DNA from: Sphingobium sp. EM0848
GTDB lineage: Bacteria > Pseudomonadota > Alphaproteobacteria > Sphingomonadales > Sphingomonadaceae
Direction of reading: 5' to 3'
Length of the DNA stretch: 64,000 bases
Assembly (NCBI RefSeq): GCF_013375555.1
Contig: NZ_JABXWB010000005.1
Location: forward strand, 1,638,001-1,702,000
In this document: piece after piece, positions 44,015-53,540 of the stretch
How positions within the stretch are numbered: position 1 is the first letter of the stretch
Layout: the number at the start of each line of letters is the position of its first letter
Notes under the pieces: model-generated
Told to the model about the DNA's origin: nothing
What the model saw: only the letters and a program-made list of their open reading frames with translations
The model's database searches: none
Program-made: the position numbers and the translations under genes

Positions 44015-46861
44015 CTATTCGGCCGCTTCCAGCGGCGCAATCCGCCTGCTGTGCCGCGCCTGGCTTGCATAGTCGCGCTGCCAGTCGCTCGGCCCATTGG
44101 ATGGCATGACCTGTACTGCCGTAACCTTATATTCAGGGCAGTTGGTGGCCCAGTCCGAATAGTCGGTGGTAATGACATTGGCCTGCGTATCGGGATGGTG
44201 GAAGGTCGTATAGACCACGCCCGGCGCCACCCGCTCGGTAATCAGCGCGCGCAGGCTGGTTTCGCCGGCCCGACTTTTCAGCGATACCCAGTCGCCGTCC
44301 TTGATCCCCCGGTTCTCCGCATCGGAAGGGTGCATTTCCAGCCGGTCCTCAGGATGCCATGCCTCATTCGCCGTGCGACGGGTCTGCGCGCCGACATTAT
44401 ACTGGCTGAGGATACGTCCCGTGGTCAGCAGTAGCGGGAAGCGCGGCCCGGTCTTCTCATCGGTCGGCACATAGTCGGTGACGACGAACTTGCCCCTGCC
44501 TCGCACGAAACCGTCGATGTGCATGGTCGGCGTGCCATCGGGCGCCGCATCATTGGCGGGCCACTGGAGCGATCCTTCCGCATCCAGCCGATCATAATGC
44601 ACGCCCGCGAAGGTCGGTGTCAGCGCGGCGATCTCATCCATGATCTCGGACGGATGGCTGTAGGACCAGTTCAGCCCCATGGCCTGCGCCACAAGCTGCA
44701 CAATCTCCCAGTCACCATAGCCGTTCAGCGGCGCCATCACCTTGCGCACGCGCTGGATGCGCCGCTCGGCATTGGTGAAGGTCCCGTCCTTCTCCAGGAA
44801 GGTCGATCCCGGCAGGAAGACATGGGCATAATTGGCGGTTTCGTTCAGAAACAGGTCCTGCACGACGACGCATTCCATCGCCGCCAGCCCGGCCGCGACA
44901 TGATGGGTATTGGGGTCGGACTGGAGAATGTCCTCGCCCTGAATGAAGATGCCCTTGAAGGTCCCGTCCGTCGCGGCATCCAGCATATTGGGAATGCGCA
45001 GACCCGGTTCGGCATCCAGAGCCACGCCCCAGGCCTGTTCGAACTGCTCACGCACGGCATCGTCCGACACATGGCGGTAGCCGGAAAATTCATGTGGGAA
45101 GCTGCCCATGTCACAGGCGCCCTGAACATTATTCTGGCCCCTGAGCGGGTTCACGCCTACGCCCTCACGCCCGATATTGCCGGTCGCCATGGCCAGATTG
45201 GCAATCGCCATGACGGTCGAGCTGCCCTGACTATGTTCGGTGACGCCCAGGCCGTAATAAATGGCCCCATTACCGCCCGTCGCATAGAGCCGCGCCGCCG
45301 CGCGCACATCCTCCGCCTTCACCCCGGTCAGCGGCTCGACCGCCTCGGGCGAGCGGCTGGGTTCCGCCACAAAGGCTGCCCAGTCCATGAACTCATCCCA
45401 GTCGCACCGCTCCCGGATGAAGGCTTCGTCGAAGAGATTTTCCGTGACGATCACATGCGCCAGCGCCGTCAACATGGCGACATTGGTGCCGGGCCGCAGC
45501 GGCAGATGATGCGCTGCCTCGACATGGGGCGACTTCACCAGATCGGTCCGGCGCGGATCGATCACGATGAGCTTGGCGCCCTGCCGCAGCCGCTTCTTCA
45601 TCCGGCTGGCGAAAACCGGATGCCCATCAGTCGGATTGGCGCCGATGACGAGAATGACGTCCGATTGCATCACGCTGTCGAAATCCTGCGTGCCAGCCGA
45701 AGTGCCGAAGGTCGTCTTCAACCCATAGCCGGTCGGCGAATGGCAGACGCGCGCGCAGGTATCGACATTATTATTGCCGAAACCCTGCCGGATCAGCTTC
45801 TGGACGAGGAAGGTTTCCTCATTGGTGCATCGGCTGGACGTAATCCCGCCGATGCTCCGCGTGCCATATTGGGACTGGATGCGCTTGAACTCGCTCGCTG
45901 TATGGGCAATCGCCTCCTCCCACGACACCTCCCGCCACGGCTCCTCCACCGAAGCGCGGATCATGGGTTTGAGGATGCGGTCGCGATGCTGGGCATAGCC
46001 CCAGGCGAAGCGGCCCTTGACGCAGCTATGCCCGCGATTGGCCTTGCCCTCCTTCCAGGGCACCATGCGCACCAGTTCCGCACCGCGCATCTCAGCCCGG
46101 AAAGTGCAGCCGACGCCGCAATAGGCGCAGGTGGTGACGACCGCCCGGTCCGGCGTGCCGATTTCCACGACCTTCTTCTCGGTCAGCGTCGCCGTCGGGC
46201 AGGCCTGCACACAGGCGCCACAAGACACGCATTCGGACGAGAGGAAATCCTGCCCCTGAGACGGCGAAACCTTGGAATCAAAGCCGCGTCCCTCAATGGT
46301 CAGCGCGAACGTCCCCTGCACCTCGTCGCAAGCCCGAACGCACCGCGAACAGACGATGCACTTGCTGGGATCAAAGTCGAAATAGGGGTTCGACTGGTCC
46401 TTCGCCTGCCCCATATTGGTCGCGCCGTCATAGCCATAACGCACGTCCCGCAAGCCCACCGCGCCTGCCTGCTCCTGCAACTCGCAATCGCCATTGGCCG
46501 GGCAAGTGAGGCAATCGAGCGGATGGTCGGAAATATACAGTTCCATCACCCCGCGCCGCAGCTGCTTCAGTCGCTCGCTCTGCGTGCGCACCACCATGCC
46601 CTCTACAATCGGCGTGGTGCAGCTGGCGGGATAGCCGTTGCGGCCCTCCACCTCGACCAGACACAGGCGGCAGGAACCGAAACTCTCGACATTATCGGTC
46701 GCACACAGTTTGGGGATGGAGCAGCCGGTCAGTGAAGCCGCCCGCATGATCGACGTCCCTTCTGGCATCGTCACCGTCTCGCCATCGATGGTGAGCGTCA
46801 CGCTCTTGCCGGTCGCAAGGGCGGGCGGCGTCCCATGATCGGTTTCGCGCGTAAAAGTCAT
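44015..46861 (-). CDS. fdsA: NAD-dependent formate dehydrogenase alpha subunit FdsA
   Basis: The 948-residue catalytic subunit oxidises formate to CO2 in the cytoplasm at a bis-MGD molybdenum centre. In order: an N-terminal [2Fe-2S] domain (C47, C53, C64, C67, C81), a His-Cys segment (DHPLDCLTC), two ferredoxin [4Fe-4S] sets (C168-C178 and C211-C221), another cluster (C245, C248, C252, C280), and the molybdenum domain with the ligand cysteine C373 in RVCHSPTGYG, so it is a Cys rather than Sec enzyme. It overlaps fdsB as ATGA. Electrons go through FdsB to NAD+. Confidence 0.96.
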   Translation of the reverse strand: MTFTRETDHGTPPALATGKSVTLTIDGETVTMPEGTSIMRAASLTGCSIPKLCATDNVESFGSCRLCLVEVEGRNGYPASCTTPIVEGMVVRTQSERLKQLRRGVMELYISDHPLDCLTCPANGDCELQEQAGAVGLRDVRYGYDGATNMGQAKDQSNPYFDFDPSKCIVCSRCVRACDEVQGTFALTIEGRGFDSKVSPSQGQDFLSSECVSCGACVQACPTATLTEKKVVEIGTPDRAVVTTCAYCGVGCTFRAEMRGAELVRMVPWKEGKANRGHSCVKGRFAWGYAQHRDRILKPMIRASVEEPWREVSWEEAIAHTASEFKRIQSQYGTRSIGGITSSRCTNEETFLVQKLIRQGFGNNNVDTCARVCHSPTGYGLKTTFGTSAGTQDFDSVMQSDVILVIGANPTDGHPVFASRMKKRLRQGAKLIVIDPRRTDLVKSPHVEAAHHLPLRPGTNVAMLTALAHVIVTENLFDEAFIRERCDWDEFMDWAAFVAEPSRSPEAVEPLTGVKAEDVRAAARLYATGGNGAIYYGLGVTEHSQGSSTVMAIANLAMATGNIGREGVGVNPLRGQNNVQGACDMGSFPHEFSGYRHVSDDAVREQFEQAWGVALDAEPGLRIPNMLDAATDGTFKGIFIQGEDILQSDPNTHHVAAGLAAMECVVVQDLFLNETANYAHVFLPGSTFLEKDGTFTNAERRIQRVRKVMAPLNGYGDWEIVQLVAQAMGLNWSYSHPSEIMDEIAALTPTFAGVHYDRLDAEGSLQWPANDAAPDGTPTMHIDGFVRGRGKFVVTDYVPTDEKTGPRFPLLLTTGRILSQYNVGAQTRRTANEAWHPEDRLEMHPSDAENRGIKDGDWVSLKSRAGETSLRALITERVAPGVVYTTFHHPDTQANVITTDYSDWATNCPEYKVTAVQVMPSNGPSDWQRDYASQARHSRRIAPLEAAE

Positions 46862-48432
46862 GCCGCAGCTTCCTTCACTGGAGCCGGAGCCCCAAAATCC
46901 TCGGGAAAATGATCGAGCGCACTTAATACCGGATAGGGCGTAAAACCGCCCAGGGCACAGAGCGATCCATATTTCATCGTGTCACACAGATCGCGCAGCA
47001 GTGCCGTCTGAGGCTCCAGTCCGCTATCGTTCCGGTCGGGCGCGCACGAGTACAGCGCCTTCGCCAATCCGCCGCCGACGCGCTCGGTCGCCACGGGCTG
47101 AGCATCCCGCGCCGCAATGATCCGGTCCATCACCTCCACCCCTCGCGTCGATCCGATCCGGCAGGGCGTGCATTTGCCGCAGCTTTCGACCGAGCAGAAC
47201 TCCATCGCAAAGCGCGCCATGTGCGCCATGTCGACGCTATCATCGAAAACGGTGATCCCGGCATGGCCGATCAGCCCGCCCGCCTGCGCAAAAGCCTCAT
47301 AGTCGAAGGGCAGATTGAACATGGAGGGCGGGAAATAGGCCCCCAAAGGCCCTCCCACCTGCACCGCACGCACCGGCCGCCCGCTGGCGGTGCCGCCGCC
47401 GATACCGTTCACCAGTTCGCCGAGCGTGATCCCGAAGCCGATCTCATACAACCCGCCATGCTTCACATTACCCGCAAGCTGCACCGGCATGGTACCACGC
47501 GACCGCCCGAAACCGACCGCCGCATAAGCCTCTGCCCCCTCAGACAATATAAAAGGAACCGCCGCCAGGCTCAGCACATTGTTGATGACCGTCGGTTGCC
47601 CGAACAGCCCGGCCAGAGCCGGCAGAGGCGGTTTGGCCCGCACCTGCCCCCGCTTGCCCTCGATGCTGTCGAGCAGCGCCGTCTCCTCACCGCAGACATA
47701 GGCGCCAGCGCCCACCCGCACCTCCAGCGCAAAGGGCGCGATCCGCTCGGCAGACATCGTGATCGCTTCGCGCATCGTGGCGATCGCGAAGGGATATTCG
47801 CTGCGAATATAGACATAGCCGTGATCGGCCCCCACGGCATGCCCGGCAATCGCCATCCCTTCGATCAGGCAGAAGGGATCGCCCTCCATCAGCATCCGGT
47901 CGGCAAAAGTCCCGCTGTCCCCTTCATCGGCATTGCAGACGATGAATTTCGCGTCCGAAACCGCATCCAGCACGGTCTGCCATTTGATCCCGGTTGGGAA
48001 ACCTGCCCCGCCACGTCCGCGTAATCCCGAAGCCTTGACCGCATCGACCACCGCCTGAGGTGGGATCGCCCGCGCCGCGTCCAGCCCGCGCCAGCCGCCA
48101 TGCGCGGCATAATCCTCCGGACAGAGCGGATCGATCACCCCGCAGCGCGCAAAGGTGAACCGCTGCTGTCCCGCGAAGAAAGGCAGTGCCGACACATCGC
48201 CCAACCGCGCCGCATGGCTTCCATCCAGCACCGCCGCAACATCGCCCGGCTCTACCGGTCCGAACCCGACCCTCGCGCCATTCTGCTCGACCTCCACCAG
48301 CGGTTCGATGGAAAACAGGCCCCGGCTCCCGGTCCGGATCACCTCACACCCCGCTGCTTCGAAGGCCTGCGCCACCTCATCTGCGCCCAGAGCGACCGAA
48401 GCCATGTCCCGGCTCACAAAGACCCGCGTCAT
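46858..48432 (-). CDS. fdsB: NAD-dependent formate dehydrogenase beta subunit FdsB
   Basis: This 524-residue NuoF-like subunit carries FMN, one [4Fe-4S] cluster and the NAD site. A thioredoxin-like N-terminal segment precedes GLRGRGGAGFPTGIKW (NAD/FMN loop), YICGEETALLDSIEG-like YVCGEETALLDSIEG, and the cluster motif ESCGKCTPCRIGSTRG near residue 440. ATG 48432 is chosen for its ATGA overlap with the fdsG stop; the in-frame extension to 48537 would lie wholly inside fdsG. It passes electrons from FdsA to NAD+. Confidence 0.95.
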   Translation of the reverse strand: MTRVFVSRDMASVALGADEVAQAFEAAGCEVIRTGSRGLFSIEPLVEVEQNGARVGFGPVEPGDVAAVLDGSHAARLGDVSALPFFAGQQRFTFARCGVIDPLCPEDYAAHGGWRGLDAARAIPPQAVVDAVKASGLRGRGGAGFPTGIKWQTVLDAVSDAKFIVCNADEGDSGTFADRMLMEGDPFCLIEGMAIAGHAVGADHGYVYIRSEYPFAIATMREAITMSAERIAPFALEVRVGAGAYVCGEETALLDSIEGKRGQVRAKPPLPALAGLFGQPTVINNVLSLAAVPFILSEGAEAYAAVGFGRSRGTMPVQLAGNVKHGGLYEIGFGITLGELVNGIGGGTASGRPVRAVQVGGPLGAYFPPSMFNLPFDYEAFAQAGGLIGHAGITVFDDSVDMAHMARFAMEFCSVESCGKCTPCRIGSTRGVEVMDRIIAARDAQPVATERVGGGLAKALYSCAPDRNDSGLEPQTALLRDLCDTMKYGSLCALGGFTPYPVLSALDHFPEDFGAPAPVKEAAA

Positions 48433-48908
48433 GCCGAAACCTCCTGCACGATCCGTTCCAGCGCGGCTGCATCGATCCGCGCGATCGGCCGCCCGTCGAC
48501 CAGAGCGTTCGGCCCGATCGCGCACAACCCCAGACAATAAACCGGCTCCAGCGTCACCTGTCCGTCGCGCCGGGTCTCACCCATGGCGACGCCCAATCGT
48601 GCGGTGGCCTCTGCCTCCATCGCAGCTCCCCCCCGGGCCTGACAGCTTTCCGCCCGGCACAGCTTCACGACATGCCGCCCCGCAGGCGCCCGCCGGAAAT
48701 CATGGTAGAACGTCACGACCCCATGCACATCGGCGCGGCTCAGGTTCAGCGCCCGGGCAATCGCAGGCACCGCCGGGTCATCGACATAGCCTATCTCTTC
48801 CTGCAACCAGTGCAGCAGCGGCAACAGCCTGTCGCGCGTCCGTCCATGCACGCGCGTCCAATCCTCGATCAACCGTGTCGCTTCGTCGACGGCCTTATCC
48901 TGTTTCAT
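48429..48908 (-). CDS. fdsG: NAD-dependent formate dehydrogenase gamma subunit FdsG
   Basis: This 159-residue NuoE-like subunit has a thioredoxin-fold [2Fe-2S] domain: the cysteines lie in LCRAESCQARGG and CLGLCAIGPNALVDGRPI. LLPLLHWLQEEIGYVDDPAV and the helix following it are typical of the NuoE N-terminal part. It is first in the order fdsG-B-A-D-fdhD. The start is an ATG with little room for a ribosome site to judge. A perfect long palindrome lies 75 bases upstream at 48983-49019. Confidence 0.95.
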   Translation of the reverse strand: MKQDKAVDEATRLIEDWTRVHGRTRDRLLPLLHWLQEEIGYVDDPAVPAIARALNLSRADVHGVVTFYHDFRRAPAGRHVVKLCRAESCQARGGAAMEAEATARLGVAMGETRRDGQVTLEPVYCLGLCAIGPNALVDGRPIARIDAAALERIVQEVSA

Positions 48909-48982
48909 CCGCTTTCGTTCTTCCGACGCTTTTTCCCGTGCGCCATGCTGCGCGCCGGAAGGCCCTGCGTCAAATCGAAGCC

Positions 48983-49019
48983 AATCATGTTTGATAGAAA
49001 CAGTCTATCAAACATGATT
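48983..49019. repeat. Perfect 16-base inverted repeat between the hmg and fds operons
   Basis: Arms of 16 bases (48983-48998 and 49004-49019) match perfectly around a 5-base loop AACAG. It begins 8 bases after the Rieske gene stop on the minus strand and ends 74 bases before the fdsG start. It could end hmg transcription or be a regulator site for fds; there is no T-run after it. Confidence 0.7.
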
Positions 49020-49026
49020 GTACGGA

Positions 49027-49395
49027 TCAGCTCTCGACCGTGACGATCATCCCTTCCCGCACCGCCACCGGCCAGGGCGTCAACCCCGCCCCGGCGCAAG
49101 GTCCACCAACGCAGGCGCCATCGCCGATGGCGAACAGCGCGCCATGCCAACTGCAGGTGATCAGATCGCCTCCGGGCGTCAGATAGTCGTCCAGCCGCTG
49201 GGCCAGGGGCAACCCCATATGCGGGCAACGATCCACATAGCCTCGCACCTTTTCCCCGTGACGCACAACGAAGCCATGGAAGCGCCCCGCCCGCATCTGG
49301 ATCACGAAGTTGCGCGCCTTGCCATCCGCAATGCTGTTAAGCGGCGCGAGACGCACCCCCGCCGGCGTGGCGCTCAGCCGCGCCTCGTCGCTCAT
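49027..49395 (-). CDS. Small Rieske [2Fe-2S] protein in the homogentisate operon
   Basis: This 122-residue protein is a Rieske-type ferredoxin: the cluster ligands are CPH (in DRCPHMGLPLAQ) and CSWH (in LITCSWHGALF), 16 residues apart in the usual CxH...CxxH spacing. ATG 49395 overlaps the fumarylacetoacetase stop as ATGA, so it belongs to the hmgA operon. Tyrosine breakdown through homogentisate does not need such a protein, so its partner is unclear; it may serve an oxygenase encoded elsewhere, or protect the Fe(II) of HmgA. Confidence 0.9.
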   Translation of the reverse strand: MSDEARLSATPAGVRLAPLNSIADGKARNFVIQMRAGRFHGFVVRHGEKVRGYVDRCPHMGLPLAQRLDDYLTPGGDLITCSWHGALFAIGDGACVGGPCAGAGLTPWPVAVREGMIVTVES

Positions 49396-50693
49396 CGCGC
49401 CGGCTCGATCACTGCACGGCACTCGCCAAAGCCGATGGAGACATAGCCATCCGCTCGCGCCACCGCCTTCAGCGCCAACTCGTCACCATCCTCCAGGAAG
49501 GCACGTTCCTCTCCAGTCGGCAGGCCGACCTTCGCCTTGCCGCCCTCGGTCAGTTCCATCAGGCTGCCATAGCCGTCCCGCGTCGGCGCCGACAAAGTCC
49601 CCGTCCCCAGCAGATCGCCGGGATTGAGGTTGCAGCCATTGGAGGCATGGTGCGTCACGATCTGCTGCGCGGTCCAGTACATGCTGGAAGCTGGTCCCTG
49701 CGACAGGCGCAGCGGTGTCATCCCCTGCTCCCGCATTGCCGCACTGGACAGCGTGACCTCCAGATCGATGGACAGCGCGCCCCGTGCCTGATCCTGCTCG
49801 TCCCACAGATAGGGCAAAGGCTGCGGATCGCCTTCCGGCCGTGCGGGCTGGGCGATGCGGAAGGGGGCCATAGCTTCCGCGGTCACCACCCAGGGCGAAA
49901 TGGTCGAGTGGAAATTCTTGGCGAGAAACGGTCCCAACGGCACATATTCCCAGGCCTGAAAGTCACGCGCCGACCAGTCGTTCAGCAGACAGAAGCCCGC
50001 AATATGATCGGCGGCCTCGGCAATCGGCACTGCCTCGCCCAAGGCGTTGCCCGCGCCGATCCAGATGCCCAACTCCAGTTCATAATCCAGCCGCTGGCTC
50101 GGCCCGACCGTGGGCATGTCCGCGTCGGGCGCCTTGCGCTGTCCCTTCGGTCGCACCACTGACACGCCCGAAGGCCGGATGGACGACGCCCGCCCATGAT
50201 AGCCGATCGGCACATATTTATAATTGGGCAGCAGCGGATTATCGGGCCGGAACAGCTTGCCGATATTGGTGGCGTGATGAATGCCGACATAGAAGTCGGT
50301 ATAATCGCCGATCGCGGCAGGCAGGTGCAGGGCGCAATCCGCTGCTCGATGGAGCAGCGGTTCCACCATCGTCCGCTGCGCCTTATCACTCAGCAAACCG
50401 CTCAAACGCCGCCGCAGCGCGACCCGATCCTGCGCCGGCAGAGCCATCAGCGCATTGAGTATGCGCCCGCCCAGAACCGCTGACGCCGCTTCCGGCAGGA
50501 GCCCGGCTTCCGCCGCACCCTTCAGGTCCAATATCCAGTCGCCGATCGCCACCCCGACGCGCGCCTCCCCCTCTGCGGGTGAGAAAATCCCGTAAGGCAG
50601 GTTCTGCACCGGAAAGTCGGGATGCCCATCGGCTCCCTCGACCCAGCTCGACCGCACCGGATCATGGGTTTCGTCAATCTGCGGAAAAGTCAC
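49392..50693 (-). CDS. fahA: Fumarylacetoacetase
   Basis: This hydrolase splits fumarylacetoacetate into fumarate and acetoacetate, the last step of tyrosine/phenylalanine breakdown. The 433-residue protein has the N-terminal beta domain and the catalytic core: [20 protein letters not shown] (metal aspartate and catalytic-region histidine), ELELGIWIG (metal glutamates) and [20 protein letters not shown] (metal aspartate). The start is GTG 50693, overlapping the hmgA stop. No maleylacetoacetate isomerase gene is present nearby. Confidence 0.96.
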   Translation of the reverse strand: MTFPQIDETHDPVRSSWVEGADGHPDFPVQNLPYGIFSPAEGEARVGVAIGDWILDLKGAAEAGLLPEAASAVLGGRILNALMALPAQDRVALRRRLSGLLSDKAQRTMVEPLLHRAADCALHLPAAIGDYTDFYVGIHHATNIGKLFRPDNPLLPNYKYVPIGYHGRASSIRPSGVSVVRPKGQRKAPDADMPTVGPSQRLDYELELGIWIGAGNALGEAVPIAEAADHIAGFCLLNDWSARDFQAWEYVPLGPFLAKNFHSTISPWVVTAEAMAPFRIAQPARPEGDPQPLPYLWDEQDQARGALSIDLEVTLSSAAMREQGMTPLRLSQGPASSMYWTAQQIVTHHASNGCNLNPGDLLGTGTLSAPTRDGYGSLMELTEGGKAKVGLPTGEERAFLEDGDELALKAVARADGYVSIGFGECRAVIEPAR

Positions 50694-52006
50694 GCCTCAT
50701 TCCCCTTCGGCAATTGCGCTTTTTGAAAACCGGACCAGCAATCGTCATAATCAAGCTGGCAAAGCGGCGTTTCCACCGCGAAGCGCGTCGGATGGAAGGT
50801 AAAGCGGCTCTCGAACATGAAAGCCATGGTATCCGCGATTCGATGCGGCTTCAGCTCTGCCTCTACAGCGCCTTCATAACTGGCCTTGTCCGGCCCATGC
50901 CCTGCCATGCAATTGTGCAGGGAGGCGCCGCCCGGCGCGAAGCCGCCCGCCTTGGCATCATAGACACCATGGATCAGGCCCATAAACTCGCTCATCACAT
51001 TGCGGTGAAACCATGGCGGCCGGAATGTATCCTCCGCCACCATCCAGCGCGGCGGGAAAATCACAAAATCGCAATTGGCCGTCCCCGCCCGTTCGCTGGG
51101 GGAGGTCAACACCGTGAAGATCGACGGATCAGGATGATCGTAGCTGACCGTGTTCATCGTGTTGAACCGTCGCAGATCATAGCGGCAGGGCGCCAGATTG
51201 CCATGCCATGCGACCACGTCGAAGGGCGAATGGTCCTGTGCTGTCACCCATAGCTGCCCGCTGAACTTCTGGACGATCTCATGCGGCGCGTCATCATCCT
51301 CGAACCACGCGGCCGGCGTTTCGAAATCGCGCGGATTGGCGAGGCCGTTGGAGCCAATCGGCCCCAGATCGGGTAATCGAAACAAGGCTCCGTAATTTTC
51401 ACAGATATAGCCCCGTGCCGTCCCGTCGGGCAGTTCCACCTTGAACCGCACACCGCGCGGAATCAGCGCGATCTGCTCCGGCTCAACCTCCAGCAGGCCC
51501 ATTTCCGTGACGATCCGCAAGGCACCCTGCTGCGGCACGATCAGCAACTCGCCATCGGCATTGGTGAAGGCCCGCCGTTCCATGGACCTGTTCGCGGCAT
51601 AGAGATGGACGGCCAGTCCTTCCCCTGCTGCCGGATCGCCCGCCCCACAATAGCTGACCAGTCCGTCGACGAAATCCGTCGGCTGTTCCGGCATCGGCAT
51701 CGGGTCCCAGCGCAGCCGGTTTGGCGTCGGCGGTACTTCGTTGAACGGCCCGCTCCTCAGCAGGGTCGCGGACGAATAAGGCCGATAGGCAGGATGGTTG
51801 GCCGCTGGACGCAACCGATAGAGCCAACTCCGCCGATTTTCTACGCGCGGCGCGGTAAAGGCCGTGCCGGAAAGCTGCTCGGCATAGAGCCCGAAGGGCA
51901 CATGCTGCGGCGAATTGCGACCGGCCGGCAGCGCGCCCGCCACCGCCTCCGTCGCGAAATGATTGCCGAACCCCGCCATCATCGCACGATCTTTTCGATT
52001 TTCCAT
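50690..52006 (-). CDS. hmgA: Homogentisate 1,2-dioxygenase HmgA
   Basis: HmgA opens the ring of homogentisate with O2 at a non-haem Fe(II). The 438-residue protein matches the family in length and carries [16 protein letters not shown] at the N-terminus, [29 protein letters not shown] and [15 protein letters not shown], which hold the His/Glu iron ligands. ATG 52006 is the usual family-length start, though two ATGs at 51985 and 51982 are possible. A palindromic operator at 52026-52041 lies 20 bases upstream, so divergent MarR control is likely. Confidence 0.95.
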   Translation of the reverse strand: MENRKDRAMMAGFGNHFATEAVAGALPAGRNSPQHVPFGLYAEQLSGTAFTAPRVENRRSWLYRLRPAANHPAYRPYSSATLLRSGPFNEVPPTPNRLRWDPMPMPEQPTDFVDGLVSYCGAGDPAAGEGLAVHLYAANRSMERRAFTNADGELLIVPQQGALRIVTEMGLLEVEPEQIALIPRGVRFKVELPDGTARGYICENYGALFRLPDLGPIGSNGLANPRDFETPAAWFEDDDAPHEIVQKFSGQLWVTAQDHSPFDVVAWHGNLAPCRYDLRRFNTMNTVSYDHPDPSIFTVLTSPSERAGTANCDFVIFPPRWMVAEDTFRPPWFHRNVMSEFMGLIHGVYDAKAGGFAPGGASLHNCMAGHGPDKASYEGAVEAELKPHRIADTMAFMFESRFTFHPTRFAVETPLCQLDYDDCWSGFQKAQLPKGNEA

Positions 52007-52025
52007 ATTCCCGGCGGCTCCAGAT

Positions 52026-52041
52026 GGTATCAATTGTTACC
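52026..52041. promoter_or_regulatory. MarR-type operator 1 (hmgA-marR gap)
   Basis: GGTATCAATTGTTACC is a 16-base palindrome with one mismatched pair, typical in size for MarR-family dimers. It is close to the hmgA start. A second copy lies 37 bases away, centre to centre, before the marR start. Confidence 0.65.
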
Positions 52042-52062
52042 TCTATAGCAGTTTGCGAATGA

Positions 52063-52078
52063 GGTATCAAATGTTACT
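52063..52078. promoter_or_regulatory. MarR-type operator 2 (hmgA-marR gap)
   Basis: GGTATCAAATGTTACT agrees with operator 1 at 14 of 16 positions. It ends 7 bases before the marR start codon, so bound repressor would block that transcript as well, giving autoregulation. Confidence 0.6.
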
Positions 52079-52085
52079 ATCTAGC

Positions 52086-52541
52086 ATGGCCGCAAAAACC
52101 CTTCGCCTCGATCATTTTCTGCCCTATCGGCTGTCCTTCACCACGGGGCTGCTCAGCGACAGCATCGCGCAAAGCTATGAGGCGCTGTTTGGCATCAACA
52201 TTCCCGAATGGCGGGTCATCGCGTGGGTCGCGGAACAAGGCAGCATCACCCAGCACCATATCTGCGCCCAGACCCGCATGGACAAGGTGACGGTCAGCCG
52301 CGCCGCCATCGCGCTGACGGAACGGGGCCTGCTCCAGCGCCTGCCCAATCCGGAGGATCGCCGCTCCCACCTCCTGGCGCTCACGGCGAAGGGGCAGCTA
52401 CTCCATGCCGCCATCGCGCCCAAGGCGCTGGAACTGGAAAGCCGCGTTTTTTCGCATTTCAGCGAGGCGGAGGTCGATGCCTTCCTGTCCATGTTGCGCC
52501 GGATCGACGCGATTGTGCTGGGGGAAGAGCGTGACGGCTAA
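52086..52541 (+). CDS. MarR-family repressor, probable regulator of hmgA
   Basis: This 151-residue winged-helix protein fits MarR: IPEWRVIAWVAEQGSITQHHICAQ covers the first DNA-binding helices, KVTVSRAAIALTERGLLQRL the recognition helix and PNPEDRRSHLLALTAKG the wing with its conserved Asp-Arg-Arg. ATG 52086 directly precedes the conserved region; further in-frame starts lie inside the operators. It is divergent from hmgA, with two matching palindromes in the gap. Homogentisate or another aromatic acid is the likely ligand, as in HmgR-type systems, by inference. Confidence 0.9.
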   Translation: MAAKTLRLDHFLPYRLSFTTGLLSDSIAQSYEALFGINIPEWRVIAWVAEQGSITQHHICAQTRMDKVTVSRAAIALTERGLLQRLPNPEDRRSHLLALTAKGQLLHAAIAPKALELESRVFSHFSEAEVDAFLSMLRRIDAIVLGEERDG

Positions 52542-52546
52542 GGGTC

Positions 52547-53440
52547 TCAGCCACTCATTCGCCCGGCAATATCGCGCGCGACGGCCGCCACCGCCTGAGC
52601 CAATGGCCCCAGCGGCGCCCGATCCGACACGATCACGCCGATCCGGCTGCCCTCATCCGTATCGGGCAGAGCAAAGGTCCGCACCCAATCCAACCCGTCC
52701 AGCAGCATCGCATGACGGTCCGGCACGATCGAACAGAGGCGCCCTTGCCGAACCAGTGCAAACAGCGCGACATAGCTGTCCGCCGTTACCACCGGCCGCA
52801 AAGCCAGTTCGCGCCCGCCCAGCCGCGCGTCCAATATTCGCCGGTTCTGCATCCCCTGATGCAAAAGACAAAGGGGCAGCCGCGCCACATCCTCCCAATC
52901 CAGCGCCCGCTCTTCATCCAGCACGCCGCGTGCTGCTACCAGCATGTAGCGCTCAACATAGAGCGGTACGGCCAACACATGGGAAGGCGGCTCGAAATCC
53001 AGATAGGTGAGCCCCGCGTCCAGTTCGAAGGCCGCCAGTTCCCGCTCGATCTGGCGTGAGGTCAACGCCCTGACCGAGATGTTCAGCCCCGGATGCCGCT
53101 CCAGCAGCGCCTCAACCAGAAAGCCGATGGCGGGCATCGCCGCCGGGATCGCACCCAGCCGCAATTCGCCCTGCAACGGTCCCTTGGCGACCGCCGCTGC
53201 CTGCATCAGATTGTCCGCCGCTGCGACCAGTTGCCGCGCCCAGGGCAGGATCGCGCGCCCCTCCTCCGTCAGCCCGCCATAACGCCGGTTGCGCTGAATC
53301 AGCCGCTTGCCCAGTTGCGCCTCCAGCGCGGAAATGCCCGCCGACAGGGTCGGCTGCGACACATGGCACGCCGCTGCCGCTCGCGCGAAATGTCCTTCGC
53401 GCTCCAGCGCGAGGAAATATTGAAGAAGGCGGGTCTGCAC
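52547..53440 (-). CDS. LysR-family transcriptional regulator
   Basis: From GTG 53440 the protein has 297 residues, the normal LysR length; ATG 53488 or 53560 would add an unrelated N-terminal tail. The DNA-binding region reads LLQYFLALEREGHFARAAAA and then VSQPTLSAGISALEAQLGKRL. The effector domain follows (LPLCLLHQGMQNRRILDARL near residue 200). It ends 5 bases from the convergent marR gene and is divergent from tetR. Family members of this type regulate formate dehydrogenase or carbon metabolism in some bacteria, but no target is evident here. Confidence 0.9.
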   Translation of the reverse strand: MQTRLLQYFLALEREGHFARAAAACHVSQPTLSAGISALEAQLGKRLIQRNRRYGGLTEEGRAILPWARQLVAAADNLMQAAAVAKGPLQGELRLGAIPAAMPAIGFLVEALLERHPGLNISVRALTSRQIERELAAFELDAGLTYLDFEPPSHVLAVPLYVERYMLVAARGVLDEERALDWEDVARLPLCLLHQGMQNRRILDARLGGRELALRPVVTADSYVALFALVRQGRLCSIVPDRHAMLLDGLDWVRTFALPDTDEGSRIGVIVSDRAPLGPLAQAVAAVARDIAGRMSG

Positions 53441-53526
53441 AGGCTTTGTTCTTTCTTCCGGCGCTGATAAGGCAAAGCAGCGCGCCATGGAACCCGGCTC
53501 TGGACGTCCGGGCATAGGCCTACTAT

Positions 53527-53540
53527 ATACCGTTCGGTAT
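53527..53540. promoter_or_regulatory. TetR-type operator copy A
   Basis: ATACCGTTCGGTAT is a 14-base palindrome with ATACCG/CGGTAT half-sites. It overlaps the start codon of the tetR gene at 53539 and lies in the 98-base gap to the divergent LysR gene. Two further copies follow the tetR gene (54184-54197 and 54234-54247). Confidence 0.65.
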
